Positions 42,605 to 51,312 are shown, numbered from the stretch's first letter. The stretch: 64,000 nucleotides of DNA from an uncultured Flavobacterium sp. (GCF_951805225.1 NZ_OX638201.1:4898001-4962000); one strand, 5' to 3'. Notes: generated by a model not told the origin, from the letters alone. Translations and numbers: made by a program.

Positions 42605-43843
42605 TTAGGCGTCTAATTCTCCTGCAATAACATTTAAACTTGATAGAATAACAATTGCATCAGATAATAAAGAACCTTTGATCATTTCAGGATATGCTTG
42701 ATAATAAATGAAACAAGGTCTTCTGAAATGTAATCTATATGGAGTTCTGCTTCCGTCTGTAACTAAATAGAATCCGATTTCTCCATTTCCTCCTTCTACA
42801 GGGTGGTAAATTTCTGCAACTGGTACAGGAACTTCTCCCATTACAATCTTAAAGTGATAAATTAAAGATTCCATTGAAGTGTAAACATCTTCTTTTGGAG
42901 GAAGGTAGTAATCAGGAACTTCTGCATGATATTCGTTTCCGGCTGGCATTTTTTCTAATGCTTGACGAATAATGCTTAAACTTTCCCAAACTTCAGCATT
43001 ACGAACACAGAAACGATCGTAAGTATCTCCTGATTTTCCAACAGGAACTACAAAATCGAAATCTTCGTATGATGAATAAGGTTGTGCAACACGAACGTCG
43101 TAATCAACTCCGGCAGCACGTAAGTTTGGACCTGTAAATCCGTAAGCCATTGCTTGCTCTGCTGAGATTGCACCTACGTCTACGGTTCTGTCAAGGAAAA
43201 TTCTGTTTCTTTCGAATAAGTTAACAAACTCTTGCCAAGCAACAGGGAAATCTTGTAAAAAGACATCTAATTTGCGGAAAGCTTCTGGTGACCAATCTCT
43301 TTCGAAACCACCAATTCTTCCCATATTTGTTGTTAAACGAGCACCACAAATTTCTTCGTAGATTTCGTAAACTTTTTCTCTAAATTGAAAAACGTACAAG
43401 AAACCGGTATAAGCACCAGTATCAACACCAAGAATCGAGTTACAGATTAAGTGGTCTGTAATACGAGCCAACTCCATTACAATTACTCTTAAGTATTGTG
43501 CTCTTTTAGGAACTTCAATATTTAGTAATTTTTCTAAAGTCATCCACCATCCCATATTATTAATAGGAGAGGAGCAATAGTTCATACGGTCTGTAAGAGG
43601 AGTAATTTGGTAAAAAGGACGATTTTCGGCGATTTTTTCAAAAGCTCTGTGGATGTATCCAATAGTTGGTTCAGCCTCAAGAATTCTTTCACCATCCATT
43701 AACAGGATATTTTGAAAAATACCGTGAGTCGCCGGGTGTGTAGGACCTAAATTTAGTACTGAAAGCTCGCTTCCGTCTTCGTTTAGTTTATCCTTAATTA
43801 TTTTAGCATATCGATGCTCTGGTGGTAATAATAGTTCTGACAT
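42605..43843 (-). CDS. nuoD: NADH-quinone oxidoreductase subunit D
   Basis: 412 residues, the hydrogenase-like 49-kDa subunit forming the quinone site with NuoB. Motifs LNLGPTHPATHGIFQ near 30-44, ITPLTDRMNYCSS, RIGGFERDW and a final SDAIVILSSLNVIAGELDA. NuoC and NuoD are separate here (fused in E. coli). It starts 25 bp after nuoC. Confidence 0.97.
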   Translation of the reverse strand: MSELLLPPEHRYAKIIKDKLNEDGSELSVLNLGPTHPATHGIFQNILLMDGERILEAEPTIGYIHRAFEKIAENRPFYQITPLTDRMNYCSSPINNMGWWMTLEKLLNIEVPKRAQYLRVIVMELARITDHLICNSILGVDTGAYTGFLYVFQFREKVYEIYEEICGARLTTNMGRIGGFERDWSPEAFRKLDVFLQDFPVAWQEFVNLFERNRIFLDRTVDVGAISAEQAMAYGFTGPNLRAAGVDYDVRVAQPYSSYEDFDFVVPVGKSGDTYDRFCVRNAEVWESLSIIRQALEKMPAGNEYHAEVPDYYLPPKEDVYTSMESLIYHFKIVMGEVPVPVAEIYHPVEGGNGEIGFYLVTDGSRTPYRLHFRRPCFIYYQAYPEMIKGSLLSDAIVILSSLNVIAGELDA

Positions 43844-43868
43844 TTTATAATGTTGAATTATTTATTTT

Positions 43869-44390
43869 TTAGCAATTTGTTGTTGTTCTTCCAAAGAATC
43901 TATCGTCTTTATCTGTTCTTCCGCTGTCTTCCATTGGGAATTCTTTTCGCATTGGGAACGATACCATCTCATCCATATTCAAAATACGTTTCAATTGTGG
44001 ATGTCCAATAAAGTCAATCCCGTAGAAATCGTATGTTTCTCTTTCCATCCAATTTGAACTCAGGAAAATATTTGAAATAGTTTTTATCTCTGGTTTTTCA
44101 CCGTTTAAGAATACTTTGATTCTAATACGTTTGTTTTCGTACCAATTGTGTAAATGGTATACGATTGCAAATTGACGCTCTGTTTCATTGTCCGGATAAT
44201 GAACACCGCATAAATCGGTTAAAAAGTGGAAACGTAAATCAGAATCGTTTTTCAAAAAAAGAATTAAAGCTGTGATTTTATCAGCAGAAGTTTCTAATGA
44301 AAAAATATCTCTTTCTTGGTGAAAGTTAAAAACACTTGTATCAAATGTTTCTGTAAGTTTATCTTGAATCAGGGTGTTTTCTAAAGCCAT
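43869..44390 (-). CDS. nuoC: NADH-quinone oxidoreductase subunit C
   Basis: 173 residues, 30-kDa subunit. The family signature WMERETYDFYGIDFIGHPQLKRIL is present near 120-143, followed by FPMRKEFPMED. It is 1 bp from nuoB. Confidence 0.95.
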   Translation of the reverse strand: MALENTLIQDKLTETFDTSVFNFHQERDIFSLETSADKITALILFLKNDSDLRFHFLTDLCGVHYPDNETERQFAIVYHLHNWYENKRIRIKVFLNGEKPEIKTISNIFLSSNWMERETYDFYGIDFIGHPQLKRILNMDEMVSFPMRKEFPMEDSGRTDKDDRFFGRTTTNC

Positions 44391-44391
44391 C

Positions 44392-44940
44392 TTATGAAAT
44401 GTTATATGAAGCTAGTAATTCTTGGTATTCTGGTGAGCTTCTGCGTCTAACAGATTCGCTTTTTACCAAATCTTGAAGTCTCATTACTCCATCAACAATT
44501 TGCTCTGGCCTTGGCGGACATCCCGGAACGTAAACGTCAACTGGTATTACTTTGTCAATTCCTTGTAAAACTGAATAAGTATCGAAGATTCCACCTGATG
44601 ATGCACAAGCTCCAACTGCAATTACCCAGCGAGGTTCAGACATTTGTTCGTAAACTTGTCTTAAAATAGGTGCCATTTTTTTAGAAATAGTTCCCATTAC
44701 TAATAACATATCTGCCTGACGAGGAGAAAAACTCACACGTTCAGAACCAAATCGTGCTAAATCGTAATGTGACGCCATTGTAGCCATGAATTCGATACCA
44801 CAGCATGAAGTTGCAAAAGGCAATGGCCATAATGAATTGGCTCTTGCTAAACCTACAACGTCATTTAGTTTTGTAGCGAAGAAACCTTCTCCAACAACTC
44901 CTTCAGGCGGCGCAACCATATTTACATTTGAATCGCTCAT
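44392..44940 (-). CDS. nuoB: NADH-quinone oxidoreductase subunit B
   Basis: 182 residues. Carries the last 4Fe-4S cluster (N2) in the chain. Cys motif TSCCGIEF near 45, VGACASSGG near 112 and YVPGCPPRPE near 139. The 158-bp spacer to nuoA contains a 24-bp inverted repeat. Confidence 0.97.
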   Translation of the reverse strand: MSDSNVNMVAPPEGVVGEGFFATKLNDVVGLARANSLWPLPFATSCCGIEFMATMASHYDLARFGSERVSFSPRQADMLLVMGTISKKMAPILRQVYEQMSEPRWVIAVGACASSGGIFDTYSVLQGIDKVIPVDVYVPGCPPRPEQIVDGVMRLQDLVKSESVRRRSSPEYQELLASYNIS

Positions 44941-44944
44941 TTTT

Positions 44945-45086
44945 ATTTTAGATTTCTGATTTTAGATTTTAGATTTGGGAATCGTAAAAGTTAAAATCAA
45001 TTTTTTTAAATCAGTATTAAATTCAATTGAGGTTAAATTTTAAATTTTAATTCGAGATATATAATCTAAAATCAGAAATCTAAAAT
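44945..45086. repeat. 24-bp inverted repeat in the nuoA-nuoB spacer
   Basis: Perfect 24-bp arms (44945-44968, beginning ATTTTAGATTTCTG; complement at 45063-45086) with a 94-bp centre. The words match those of the nuoD-nuoE spacer. Confidence 0.8.
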
Positions 45087-45098
45087 TTAAAATCATAA

Positions 45099-45464
45099 TT
45101 ATTCCCAGTCTAATGCTTTTTTCTTAATGATGTAGAAAAAGCCAACTAAAAGAAGTGACATAAACACGATCATTTTAAGCATTCCTTCAATTCCTAATTC
45201 TTTGAAGTTTACTGCCCATGGATAAAGGAAAATTACCTCTACATCAAACAATACGAACAAAATGGCAACCAGGAAATATTTTACCGAAAAAGGAATACGT
45301 GCGTTACCTACAGATTCGACACCACACTCAAAGTTTTTGTCTTTTACTTCAGAACTTCTTTTTGGGCCTAATTTTCCCGAAATAATGATTGTTCCTACCA
45401 CAAATCCAATAGCTAAAATAGCTTGCATTAAAATAGGAATGTAACTGTATTGATCAGATTGCAT
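45099..45464 (-). CDS. nuoA: NADH-quinone oxidoreductase subunit A
   Basis: 121 residues from ATG 45464 (MQSDQYSYIP), three membrane helices with KDKNFECGVESVGNARIPFSVKYFLVAILFVLFDVEVIFLYPWA. A longer frame starting at 45512 would begin upstream of the promoter's -7 box (45504-45497), so the shorter start is chosen; it also fits the usual NuoA length. First gene of the nuo operon. Confidence 0.96.
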   Translation of the reverse strand: MQSDQYSYIPILMQAILAIGFVVGTIIISGKLGPKRSSEVKDKNFECGVESVGNARIPFSVKYFLVAILFVLFDVEVIFLYPWAVNFKELGIEGMLKMIVFMSLLLVGFFYIIKKKALDWE

Positions 45465-45496
45465 AAACTTAGGGTTTTTACTTAAAGAATAAGCCA

Positions 45497-45527
45497 CAAA
45501 GATAACTTTCAACTCTGTAAATCACAA
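45497..45527 (-). promoter_or_regulatory. nuo operon promoter
   Basis: On the minus strand TTG (45527-45525), a 20-bp spacer and TATCTTTG (45504-45497) fit the Bacteroidota primary-sigma consensus exactly. The implied leader is about 28 nt. Confidence 0.7.
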
Positions 45528-45630
45528 GCTAAAAAAGGATTTAAGTAGGGTCGAAAAGGGTGTTTGTTTGTAATTTTTATCGATTATAAATAACAACTGT
45601 CTATTTTAAGATATTTTTAAGATTTGGGCA

Positions 45631-45668
45631 AAAAAAAAACGTCCCGATACTTCGGGACGTTTTCAAAA
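45631..45668 (-). terminator. terminator of the cold-shock gene
   Basis: ACGTCCCGA/TCGGGACGT 9-bp stem with a 4-nt loop, followed on the minus strand by nine T residues. It insulates the nuo operon from the gene upstream. Confidence 0.9.
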
Positions 45669-45706
45669 CCATTCAGAGGCAAAAAAAATAAATTGCTATA
45701 TTTTTC

Positions 45707-45901
45707 TTAGATTACTGCTACTTTAGCAGCAACTTTCCCTTTTCTTCCTTCTTCTTCTTCATAGCTTACACGGTCACCTTCGCGTAATTCTTCCGCGTTA
45801 ATTCCTGAAGCGTGAACGAAGATATCTTTTCCTGTTTCTTCGTCTGTAATGAATCCATAACCTTTAGATTCATTGAAAAATTTTACTGTACCTGTACGCA
45901 T
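45707..45901 (-). CDS. cold-shock domain protein (CspA family)
   Basis: 64 residues; single cold-shock OB-fold domain with RNA-binding motifs GTVKFFNESKGYGFIT (RNP1 KGYGFI) and KDIFVHAS (RNP2 DIFVH). It acts as an RNA chaperone. A -7 element TACATTTG lies at 45938-45931, giving a leader of about 25-30 nt. Confidence 0.96.
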   Translation of the reverse strand: MRTGTVKFFNESKGYGFITDEETGKDIFVHASGINAEELREGDRVSYEEEEGRKGKVAAKVAVI

Positions 45902-45930
45902 TGTAATTGTAATAATAATTTATAATGAAG

Positions 45931-45938
45931 CAAATGTA
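45931..45938 (-). promoter_or_regulatory. -7 element of the cold-shock gene
   Basis: TACATTTG matches TAnnTTTG on the minus strand. A TTG lies only 15 bp upstream (45956-45954), shorter than usual. Confidence 0.5.
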
Positions 45939-46125
45939 ATATATAAATTCATACAAAAGACAATAAGGTGTTAATTTTTTGTAAAAATTATTGATTCACA
46001 GTGTTTTCGCTATTTATATTGCATCAATTTTGATATGGAACTATTTTATTTAATATTTTGTAATTGTTAAATTAAATGTTAAAAAAGTAGCTTATAGTTT
46101 ACAAAAAAATTGTATATTTTGCCAA

Positions 46126-46228
46126 CTCGGTGATGTAAATCTATGTTTCTGAGGGAAAATACTTGTGTTTGCTGGTCTCGCATTTTTTGATAAGTATTTT
46201 GTTGATGTTCAAGTCAGAAGAAAAAGCA
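46126..46228 (+). ncRNA. candidate small RNA, possibly 6S-Flavo type
   Basis: No gene-length frame fits here. A box TATATTTTG (46113-46121) precedes it. Two stems nest: TTCTGA (46047+100, i.e. 46147-46152) with TCAGAA (46214-46219), and AAAATACTT (46156-46164) with AAGTATTTT (46192-46200). An asymmetric bulge (3 nt against 13 nt) lies between them. A hairpin with a T-run (46231-46268) follows. A long irregular hairpin with a bulge recalls 6S RNA, and Flavobacteria have a 6S-Flavo class; that identification is inference. Confidence 0.45.
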
Positions 46229-46230
46229 AA

Positions 46231-46268
46231 AAAAAACTACAACTAATAAGATTTAGCTGTAGTTTTTT
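46231..46268. terminator. bidirectional terminator of aspS and the small RNA
   Basis: AAAAAACTACA and TGTAGTTTTTT pair, extended by CTAA/TTAG through one G-U (minus) or A-C (plus) position. It lies 22 bp after the aspS stop codon. Confidence 0.75.
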
Positions 46269-46290
46269 ATGTTTTTATATTTCTAAGAAT

Positions 46291-48042
46291 TTAGATCAAA
46301 TCAACTTTAATGTGTAATTCTTTTAATTGAGCATCGTCAATTGTTGCAGGAGCATCAATCATAACATCACGTCCTGAATTATTTTTTGGGAATGCGATAA
46401 AATCTCTAATCGTTTCCTGACCTCCTAAAATAGCAACCAATCTGTCTAAACCAAATGCTAAACCTCCGTGTGGCGGTGCTCCAAATTGGAAAGCATCCAT
46501 TAAGAAACCAAATTGTGCTTTTGCTTCTTCTTCGGTAAAACCTAAATATTTAAACATTAATTGTTGAGTCGCTTTATCGTGAATACGAATAGATCCTCCA
46601 CCAATTTCATTTCCGTTAAGAACCATATCATATGCATTAGCACGAACCTTTCCTGGTTCAGTTTCTAATAATTGCATGTCTTCTGGTTTTGGAGATGTAA
46701 ATGGGTGATGCATCGCGTGGTAACGACCACTTTCTTCATCAAGTTCTAATAATGGGAAATCAACAACCCATAATGGAGCAAATTCTTCCGGATTACGTAA
46801 ACCTAAACGAGTTGCTAATTCCATACGAAGTGCCGAAAGTTGCGCACGTGTTTTGTTAGCAGGACCTGAAAGTACAAAAATCATATCGCCAGGTTTTGCT
46901 CCTGTAATTTTTGCCCATTGTCCTAAATCATCCTGATCGTAGAATTTATCTACAGATGATTTAAAAGTTCCGTCGTCATTACATTTTGCATACACCATTC
47001 CTGATGCTCCAACTTGTGGACGTTTTACCCAGTCAATTAAAGCGTCAATTTCTTTACGAGTATAATTTCCTGCTCCCGGAACTGCAATTCCCACAACTAA
47101 TTCAGCAGCATTGAATACTGGGAAATCTTTGTGTTGTGCAAATTCGTTTAACTCACCAAACTCCATTCCAAAACGAATGTCCGGTTTGTCATTTCCATAT
47201 GTTTTCATGGCATAATCGTAGGTAATTCTTGGGAATTTATCTACTTCAATACCTTTAATTTCTTTTAGTAAATGTCTTGTAAGACCTTCAAAAACATTCA
47301 AAATGTCTTCTTGTTCCACAAATGCCATTTCGCAATCGATTTGTGTAAACTCAGGCTGACGGTCTGCACGCAAATCTTCGTCACGGAAACATTTCACGAT
47401 TTGGAAATATTTATCCATTCCACCTACCATCAATAATTGTTTGAAAGTTTGTGGCGATTGTGGCAATGCATAAAATTGTCCTTCGTTCATACGGCTTGGT
47501 ACAACGAAATCTCTCGCACCTTCAGGAGTCGATTTGATTAAGTAAGGAGTTTCAACTTCGCAGAAATCTAAATCAGATAGATATTTACGAACTTCCATTG
47601 CTACTTTATGACGGAATAATAAACTGTTTTTTACAGGATTTCTTCTAATGTCTAAGTAACGGTATTTCATTCTGATGTCTTCTCCACCATCAGTTTTATC
47701 TTCGATTGTAAATGGAGGCGTAAGAGCTGCATTTAAAATCGTCATTTCAGTTACCAAAATTTCAATATCACCAGTAGCAAGATTTTTATTTTTGGCTTCA
47801 CGCTCAATAACAGTTCCTTTTACCTGAATTACAAATTCTCTACCTAAAGTTTTAGCCAGTTCAAAAACTTTTTCATCTGAACGACCTTTATCAAATAATA
47901 ACTGAGTAATACCGTATCGGTCACGTAAATTAACCCAATTTATAAATCCTTTATCATTAGAGTTTTGAACCCAACCCGCTAGTGTAACTTCCGTATTAAT
48001 ATTTGAGGCGTTTAATTCGCCACAATTATGACTTCTATACAT
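46291..48042 (-). CDS. aspS: aspartyl-tRNA synthetase
   Basis: 583 residues from ATG 48042 (MYRSHNCGEL), the usual N-terminus; an upstream in-frame start would place it above the promoter box. OB-fold anticodon-binding domain (1-110: TLAGWVQNSNDKGFINWVNLRDRYG), class II catalytic core with FRDEDLRADRQPEFTQID (motif 2), the bacterial GAD insert (about 280-410) and GGLAFGLDRLVAIL (motif 3). It charges tRNA-Asp; whether also tRNA-Asn is not decided by this sequence. Confidence 0.98.
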   Translation of the reverse strand: MYRSHNCGELNASNINTEVTLAGWVQNSNDKGFINWVNLRDRYGITQLLFDKGRSDEKVFELAKTLGREFVIQVKGTVIEREAKNKNLATGDIEILVTEMTILNAALTPPFTIEDKTDGGEDIRMKYRYLDIRRNPVKNSLLFRHKVAMEVRKYLSDLDFCEVETPYLIKSTPEGARDFVVPSRMNEGQFYALPQSPQTFKQLLMVGGMDKYFQIVKCFRDEDLRADRQPEFTQIDCEMAFVEQEDILNVFEGLTRHLLKEIKGIEVDKFPRITYDYAMKTYGNDKPDIRFGMEFGELNEFAQHKDFPVFNAAELVVGIAVPGAGNYTRKEIDALIDWVKRPQVGASGMVYAKCNDDGTFKSSVDKFYDQDDLGQWAKITGAKPGDMIFVLSGPANKTRAQLSALRMELATRLGLRNPEEFAPLWVVDFPLLELDEESGRYHAMHHPFTSPKPEDMQLLETEPGKVRANAYDMVLNGNEIGGGSIRIHDKATQQLMFKYLGFTEEEAKAQFGFLMDAFQFGAPPHGGLAFGLDRLVAILGGQETIRDFIAFPKNNSGRDVMIDAPATIDDAQLKELHIKVDLI

Positions 48043-48060
48043 GATCAAAATTTTAGACTG

Positions 48061-48068
48061 CAAAAGTA
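48061..48068 (-). promoter_or_regulatory. -7 element of aspS
   Basis: TACTTTTG on the minus strand matches TAnnTTTG, with a leader of about 14 nt to ATG 48042. It supports the shorter start. Confidence 0.5.
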
Positions 48069-48242
48069 AACACAAAATTCAAATTATACCATTTAAAATT
48101 AGAATTAACTATAAAAGAAAAATATCATTTTATTACATCAAATTCTGAGTTTAAATGAAGTAAAGGTTAGAAAGTGATAACAAACGACTTAACAAATTGA
48201 AAAATTTTTGTTAATTCTTAAATTTCTCAGCGGTAATTTCTT

Positions 48243-48250
48243 TAGATTTG
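48243..48250 (+). promoter_or_regulatory. -7 element of the TlpA-like gene
   Basis: TAGATTTG matches TAnnTTTG, 27 bp before the start codon. No TTG at the right spacing. Confidence 0.45.
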
Positions 48251-48277
48251 GATCACTAAAAACAAATTTTAATTTAT

Positions 48278-49270
48278 ATGAACAAACTTTTTGTTACTGG
48301 TCTGTTGATTTTTAGCGCTTTGAATGTTATCGGTCAAGCCAAAAATCAAGTTAAATTTACAGCAAAAATTACGAATAGAAATAGTGACACCTTAGTCATT
48401 AAAGGAAATGATAACTTTAAACAAGTTATTCCGATTAACAAAAAGGAAATTTTTGTGGCTTCTTTTGATGCTCCAAAAGGATTTTATGTGTTTTCTGACG
48501 GAACTGAATCTTCAAGATTATATTTAAAACCAAATTCTGAGGTGAATTTAACGATGAATGCCAAAGAATTTGATGAAACTATTGTTTATAAAGGTAAAGG
48601 TGTTGACGAAAGTAATTTTCTGGCACAACAAGCTTTAAGAAATGAAAAGTTTGAAGAAGCTTTTACTAAAGAACCAGCTGAATTTACAGCACTTTTAGAA
48701 GCTAAGAAAAAGGAAGATGCTGAAAGTTTGGAGAAAGGCAAGTTTGATCCGGAATTTGTAACTGCGATGAAAAGTAATTTTGAGCGTTTCACTCAATATT
48801 CACTTGAAAATTATGAAAGAGCAGCAAAAGCAAATAAACTTACCGGAAAACCTTCGCCTGATTTTGATTATGAAAATCATAAAGGAGGAAAAACAAAATT
48901 ATCTGATCTAAAAGGTAAATATGTTTATATCGATCTTTGGGCAACTTGGTGTGCGCCATGTAGAGCAGAGATTCCTTACCTTCAAAAAATTGAAGAAAAA
49001 TATCATGGAAAAAACATTGAGTTCGTAAGTGTTTCAATTGATAAATTGAAAGACAACGAAAAATGGAAGAAATTTGTGGTAGATAAAAAATTAGGAGGTA
49101 TTCAGTTATTTGCTGATAAAGATTGGGAATCTGAATTTGTTACGAATTATGGCGTTACAGGAATTCCAAGGTTTATTTTGATTGATCCAAACGGAAATGT
49201 TTTAAAAGCTGATGCTGCAAGACCGTCTGAACCAGAACTTCAAGCGCAGTTAGATACATTATTGAAGTAA
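48278..49270 (+). CDS. TlpA/ResA-type thiol-disulfide oxidoreductase
   Basis: 330 residues with signal peptide (to VIGQ, about 20). Residues 25-115 resemble the DUF4369 beta domain found N-terminal to many Bacteroidota thioredoxins. The thioredoxin domain (about 195-330) carries WATWCAPCRAEIPYL with the redox pair C-A-P-C, and a cis-Pro in VTGIPRFILIDPNG. It is expected to reduce or isomerise disulfides in the periplasm. Monocistronic, with its own terminator. Confidence 0.93.
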   Translation: MNKLFVTGLLIFSALNVIGQAKNQVKFTAKITNRNSDTLVIKGNDNFKQVIPINKKEIFVASFDAPKGFYVFSDGTESSRLYLKPNSEVNLTMNAKEFDETIVYKGKGVDESNFLAQQALRNEKFEEAFTKEPAEFTALLEAKKKEDAESLEKGKFDPEFVTAMKSNFERFTQYSLENYERAAKANKLTGKPSPDFDYENHKGGKTKLSDLKGKYVYIDLWATWCAPCRAEIPYLQKIEEKYHGKNIEFVSVSIDKLKDNEKWKKFVVDKKLGGIQLFADKDWESEFVTNYGVTGIPRFILIDPNGNVLKADAARPSEPELQAQLDTLLK

Positions 49271-49327
49271 TTTATTTACCAAATTTACAACGTTATCGTA
49301 AATTTGTAGTTTTTATATAATCCCAGT

Positions 49328-49357
49328 AAAACCAATGCTTCGGCGTTGGTTTTTTTG
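49328..49357 (+). terminator. terminator of the TlpA-like gene
   Basis: ACCAATGC-TTCG-GCGTTGGT, one G-U pair and a stable TTCG loop, followed by seven T residues. Confidence 0.85.
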
Positions 49358-49418
49358 TTTTTAGGATGTTTCCAATGTTAAGTTTTTATTCAATGTTACC
49401 AAATTGTTAAGTAAAAGT

Positions 49419-49448
49419 TTGTTTAATGTAAACATTTAACTATATTTG
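49419..49448 (+). promoter_or_regulatory. promoter of the MORN-repeat gene
   Basis: TTG (49419-49421), a 19-bp spacer and TATATTTG (49441-49448), a full match to the Bacteroidota consensus. The leader is about 29 nt. Confidence 0.7.
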
Positions 49449-49481
49449 ATAACGATTTGATAACATTAAATACCTAAAGAT

Positions 49482-49829
49482 ATGAAAAAGTGTGTAATTT
49501 TAGTTGCAATATTGTTCTCTGGAATTCTAGTTGCACAAGAGGTAAAACCTGAATTAGAAGTTGTTGGAAACAAAGTAAAAGCTACTTACTATTATGAAAA
49601 TGGTAATGTACAACAAGAAGGCTTCTTTAAAGATGGTAAATTAGACGGCGTTTGGGTATCGTATGATGAAAAGGGAAATAAATTGGCTGTAGGAGAGTAC
49701 ACAGACGGAATGAAAACTGGAAAATGGATTTTCTTCAATGAAAAAAATCTTAGCGAAGTTGCTTATGAAAATAGTCAAGTAAGCTCAGTTAAAAATTTAC
49801 AAAAAAATGCTTTGGCAAACAGAAATTAA
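49482..49829 (+). CDS. exported MORN-repeat protein
   Basis: 115 residues with signal peptide (ILFSGILVAQ). Three MORN_2-type repeats follow: YYYENGNVQQEGFFKDGKLDGVW, VSYDEKGNKLAVGEYTDGMKTGKW and a partial IFFNEKNLSEVAYEN. Such proteins are often called YwqK-like. The function is unknown; MORN repeats usually mediate binding. It ends with a basic, low-complexity tail. Confidence 0.88.
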   Translation: MKKCVILVAILFSGILVAQEVKPELEVVGNKVKATYYYENGNVQQEGFFKDGKLDGVWVSYDEKGNKLAVGEYTDGMKTGKWIFFNEKNLSEVAYENSQVSSVKNLQKNALANRN

Positions 49830-49853
49830 TACGATTTCGAACAACATAAAAAA

Positions 49854-49879
49854 AACCGCTCATTTAAAGCGGTTTTTTT
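49854..49879 (+). terminator. terminator of the MORN-repeat gene
   Basis: AACCGCT/AGCGGTT stem preceded by an A-run and followed by nine T residues. Confidence 0.85.
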
Positions 49880-49931
49880 TTGGTTAAGACATATTAGGAG
49901 ATACATAAAATGTTTTGTATTAGCTAATTGT

Positions 49932-50076
49932 TTTAACCGCAAAGAACGCAAGTTTTTCTATTTATAAGATTTTATATAAACGCAAAGTTCGCAAAGCTAT
50001 AATTGATAAAGCTTTGCGAACTTTGCGTTTGTAACCATAATAACAAGATAAAAAACTTGCGTTCTTTGCGGTTAAA
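49932..50076. repeat. two nested CTTTGCG-type inverted repeats
   Basis: The outer arms are 26-bp perfect (49932-49957 and 50051-50076; sequence around CCGCAAAGAACGCAAG). The inner arms are 21-bp perfect (49978-49998 and 50010-50030; around AACGCAAAGTTCGCAAAG). The repeat fills most of the space between two convergent genes. Confidence 0.9.
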
Positions 50077-50079
50077 TTT

Positions 50080-51195
50080 TTATGCCTTTATTTTTTTGCA
50101 GGATTTATTTCTTCTTCCGTACCAAATTACAAAACCAGTTACTGGCAAAGCGGCTGCAGCTAAACTAATTATGAAAGCGATTATTTTTCCGGGTAGATCC
50201 AGAATTTGACCTGTGTGAATTCCATAATTCATTTCGACAACCTGCAATCCTAAACTCTTTTTTTGATAAGGATCACTTTGCATTAATTTTCCATCGCCAG
50301 GATGAAAATAATAATTACTCTGATGATCGTATCTTAAAGTATGCGGATAAGCTCCTGTATTTATTATGTCGCTTTTTTGTTGAGGAAAAGTAACAAAACA
50401 CATTTCGGCTTTTGGCTGAAGTTTCATTGTTTCGATAAAAGCCCGATCGACAGCGGTAATCGAATTCATATCAAATTTAGTAGTATCGATTACGGGAGTT
50501 TTTGTTTCGGCAGCTTTATCGCCTCCAAAATTGAAAGTTTTATAAATTCCGTCGCCAACCCATTCGTATGTAAATGTTAAACCTGTAATAGCAATAATTA
50601 CGGCTATTATCGAAATATAAAATCCAGAAGTATTGTGCCAATCATAGTTTACACGGCGCCATTTTGCAGACCATTTTACAGAAAAACTTCGCTTAATATC
50701 GCTTCGTCGTTTTGGCCACCATTGTATAATTCCTGAGATCAATAATAATATAAAGATGATTGTTGCGCCGCCAATAATGTGTTTTCCAATATAATCCGGC
50801 AAAAGCAAATACAAGTGAATGTATTCGACAATTATAAAGAAATCGGTTTTAGGATTTTCTGTTTTTAGATATTTGCCCGTGTACGGATTAAAATAAAGGT
50901 ATAGATTCTCAGTGTCAGAATACTTATAGACAATTGCCGATCTATTTTTGCCATAGTAAGAAATCATGCTCGCTTTATTTTTTGGAGCAATTTCTTTGGC
51001 TTTTTCTTTTAAAACAGATGGTAATAAAAACGGCTTATTTTCGGGTTCAACAAAGCGCCATTCTTTACGGGTAATATCTTTTATTTCGTCATGAAAGCAA
51101 AAAATACAACCTGTAATACTTATAATAAAAACAATAAGCCCGGAAATTAATCCGAGCCATTTATGTAGAAAACGTACTTGTTTTTTGAAGCCCAT
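50080..51195 (-). CDS. PepSY-associated membrane protein (siderophore reductase-like)
   Basis: 371 residues from ATG 51195, giving MGFKKQVRFLHKWLGLISGLIVFII; the upstream in-frame start adds 25 atypical residues. Four membrane helices: about 15-37, 135-160, 185-210 and 340-362. The PepSY_TM signature includes HKWLGL, HLYLLLP and DWHNTSGFY. Inner-membrane PepSY proteins (FoxB/FiuB-like, FsrB) are thought to reduce ferric siderophores. Last in the operon starting at the TonB receptor. Confidence 0.85.
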   Translation of the reverse strand: MGFKKQVRFLHKWLGLISGLIVFIISITGCIFCFHDEIKDITRKEWRFVEPENKPFLLPSVLKEKAKEIAPKNKASMISYYGKNRSAIVYKYSDTENLYLYFNPYTGKYLKTENPKTDFFIIVEYIHLYLLLPDYIGKHIIGGATIIFILLLISGIIQWWPKRRSDIKRSFSVKWSAKWRRVNYDWHNTSGFYISIIAVIIAITGLTFTYEWVGDGIYKTFNFGGDKAAETKTPVIDTTKFDMNSITAVDRAFIETMKLQPKAEMCFVTFPQQKSDIINTGAYPHTLRYDHQSNYYFHPGDGKLMQSDPYQKKSLGLQVVEMNYGIHTGQILDLPGKIIAFIISLAAAALPVTGFVIWYGRRNKSCKKIKA

Positions 51196-51312
51196 TATTT
51201 GAATAAAAACGTAAAAGTATACGCTAAATCTATATGGGGCAAATATTTTATCTCTTTTAGCAGAAATCACCGCGTGAGTTATCGCAGATTTTTGTTAATT
51301 TTTGCGAGAGAT

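Noticed and set aside
45465..45512. Longer nuoA start at 45512
   Set aside because: It would begin upstream of the -7 promoter box at 45504-45497, and the extra 16 residues are atypical for NuoA.
46144..46191. 15-codon frame starting ATG TTT CTG within the small-RNA candidate
   Set aside because: Very short, Cys/Trp-rich by chance, and it overlaps the paired stems.
48043..48075. Longer aspS start
   Set aside because: The extra residues overlap the TACTTTTG box and are absent from the family's usual N-terminus.
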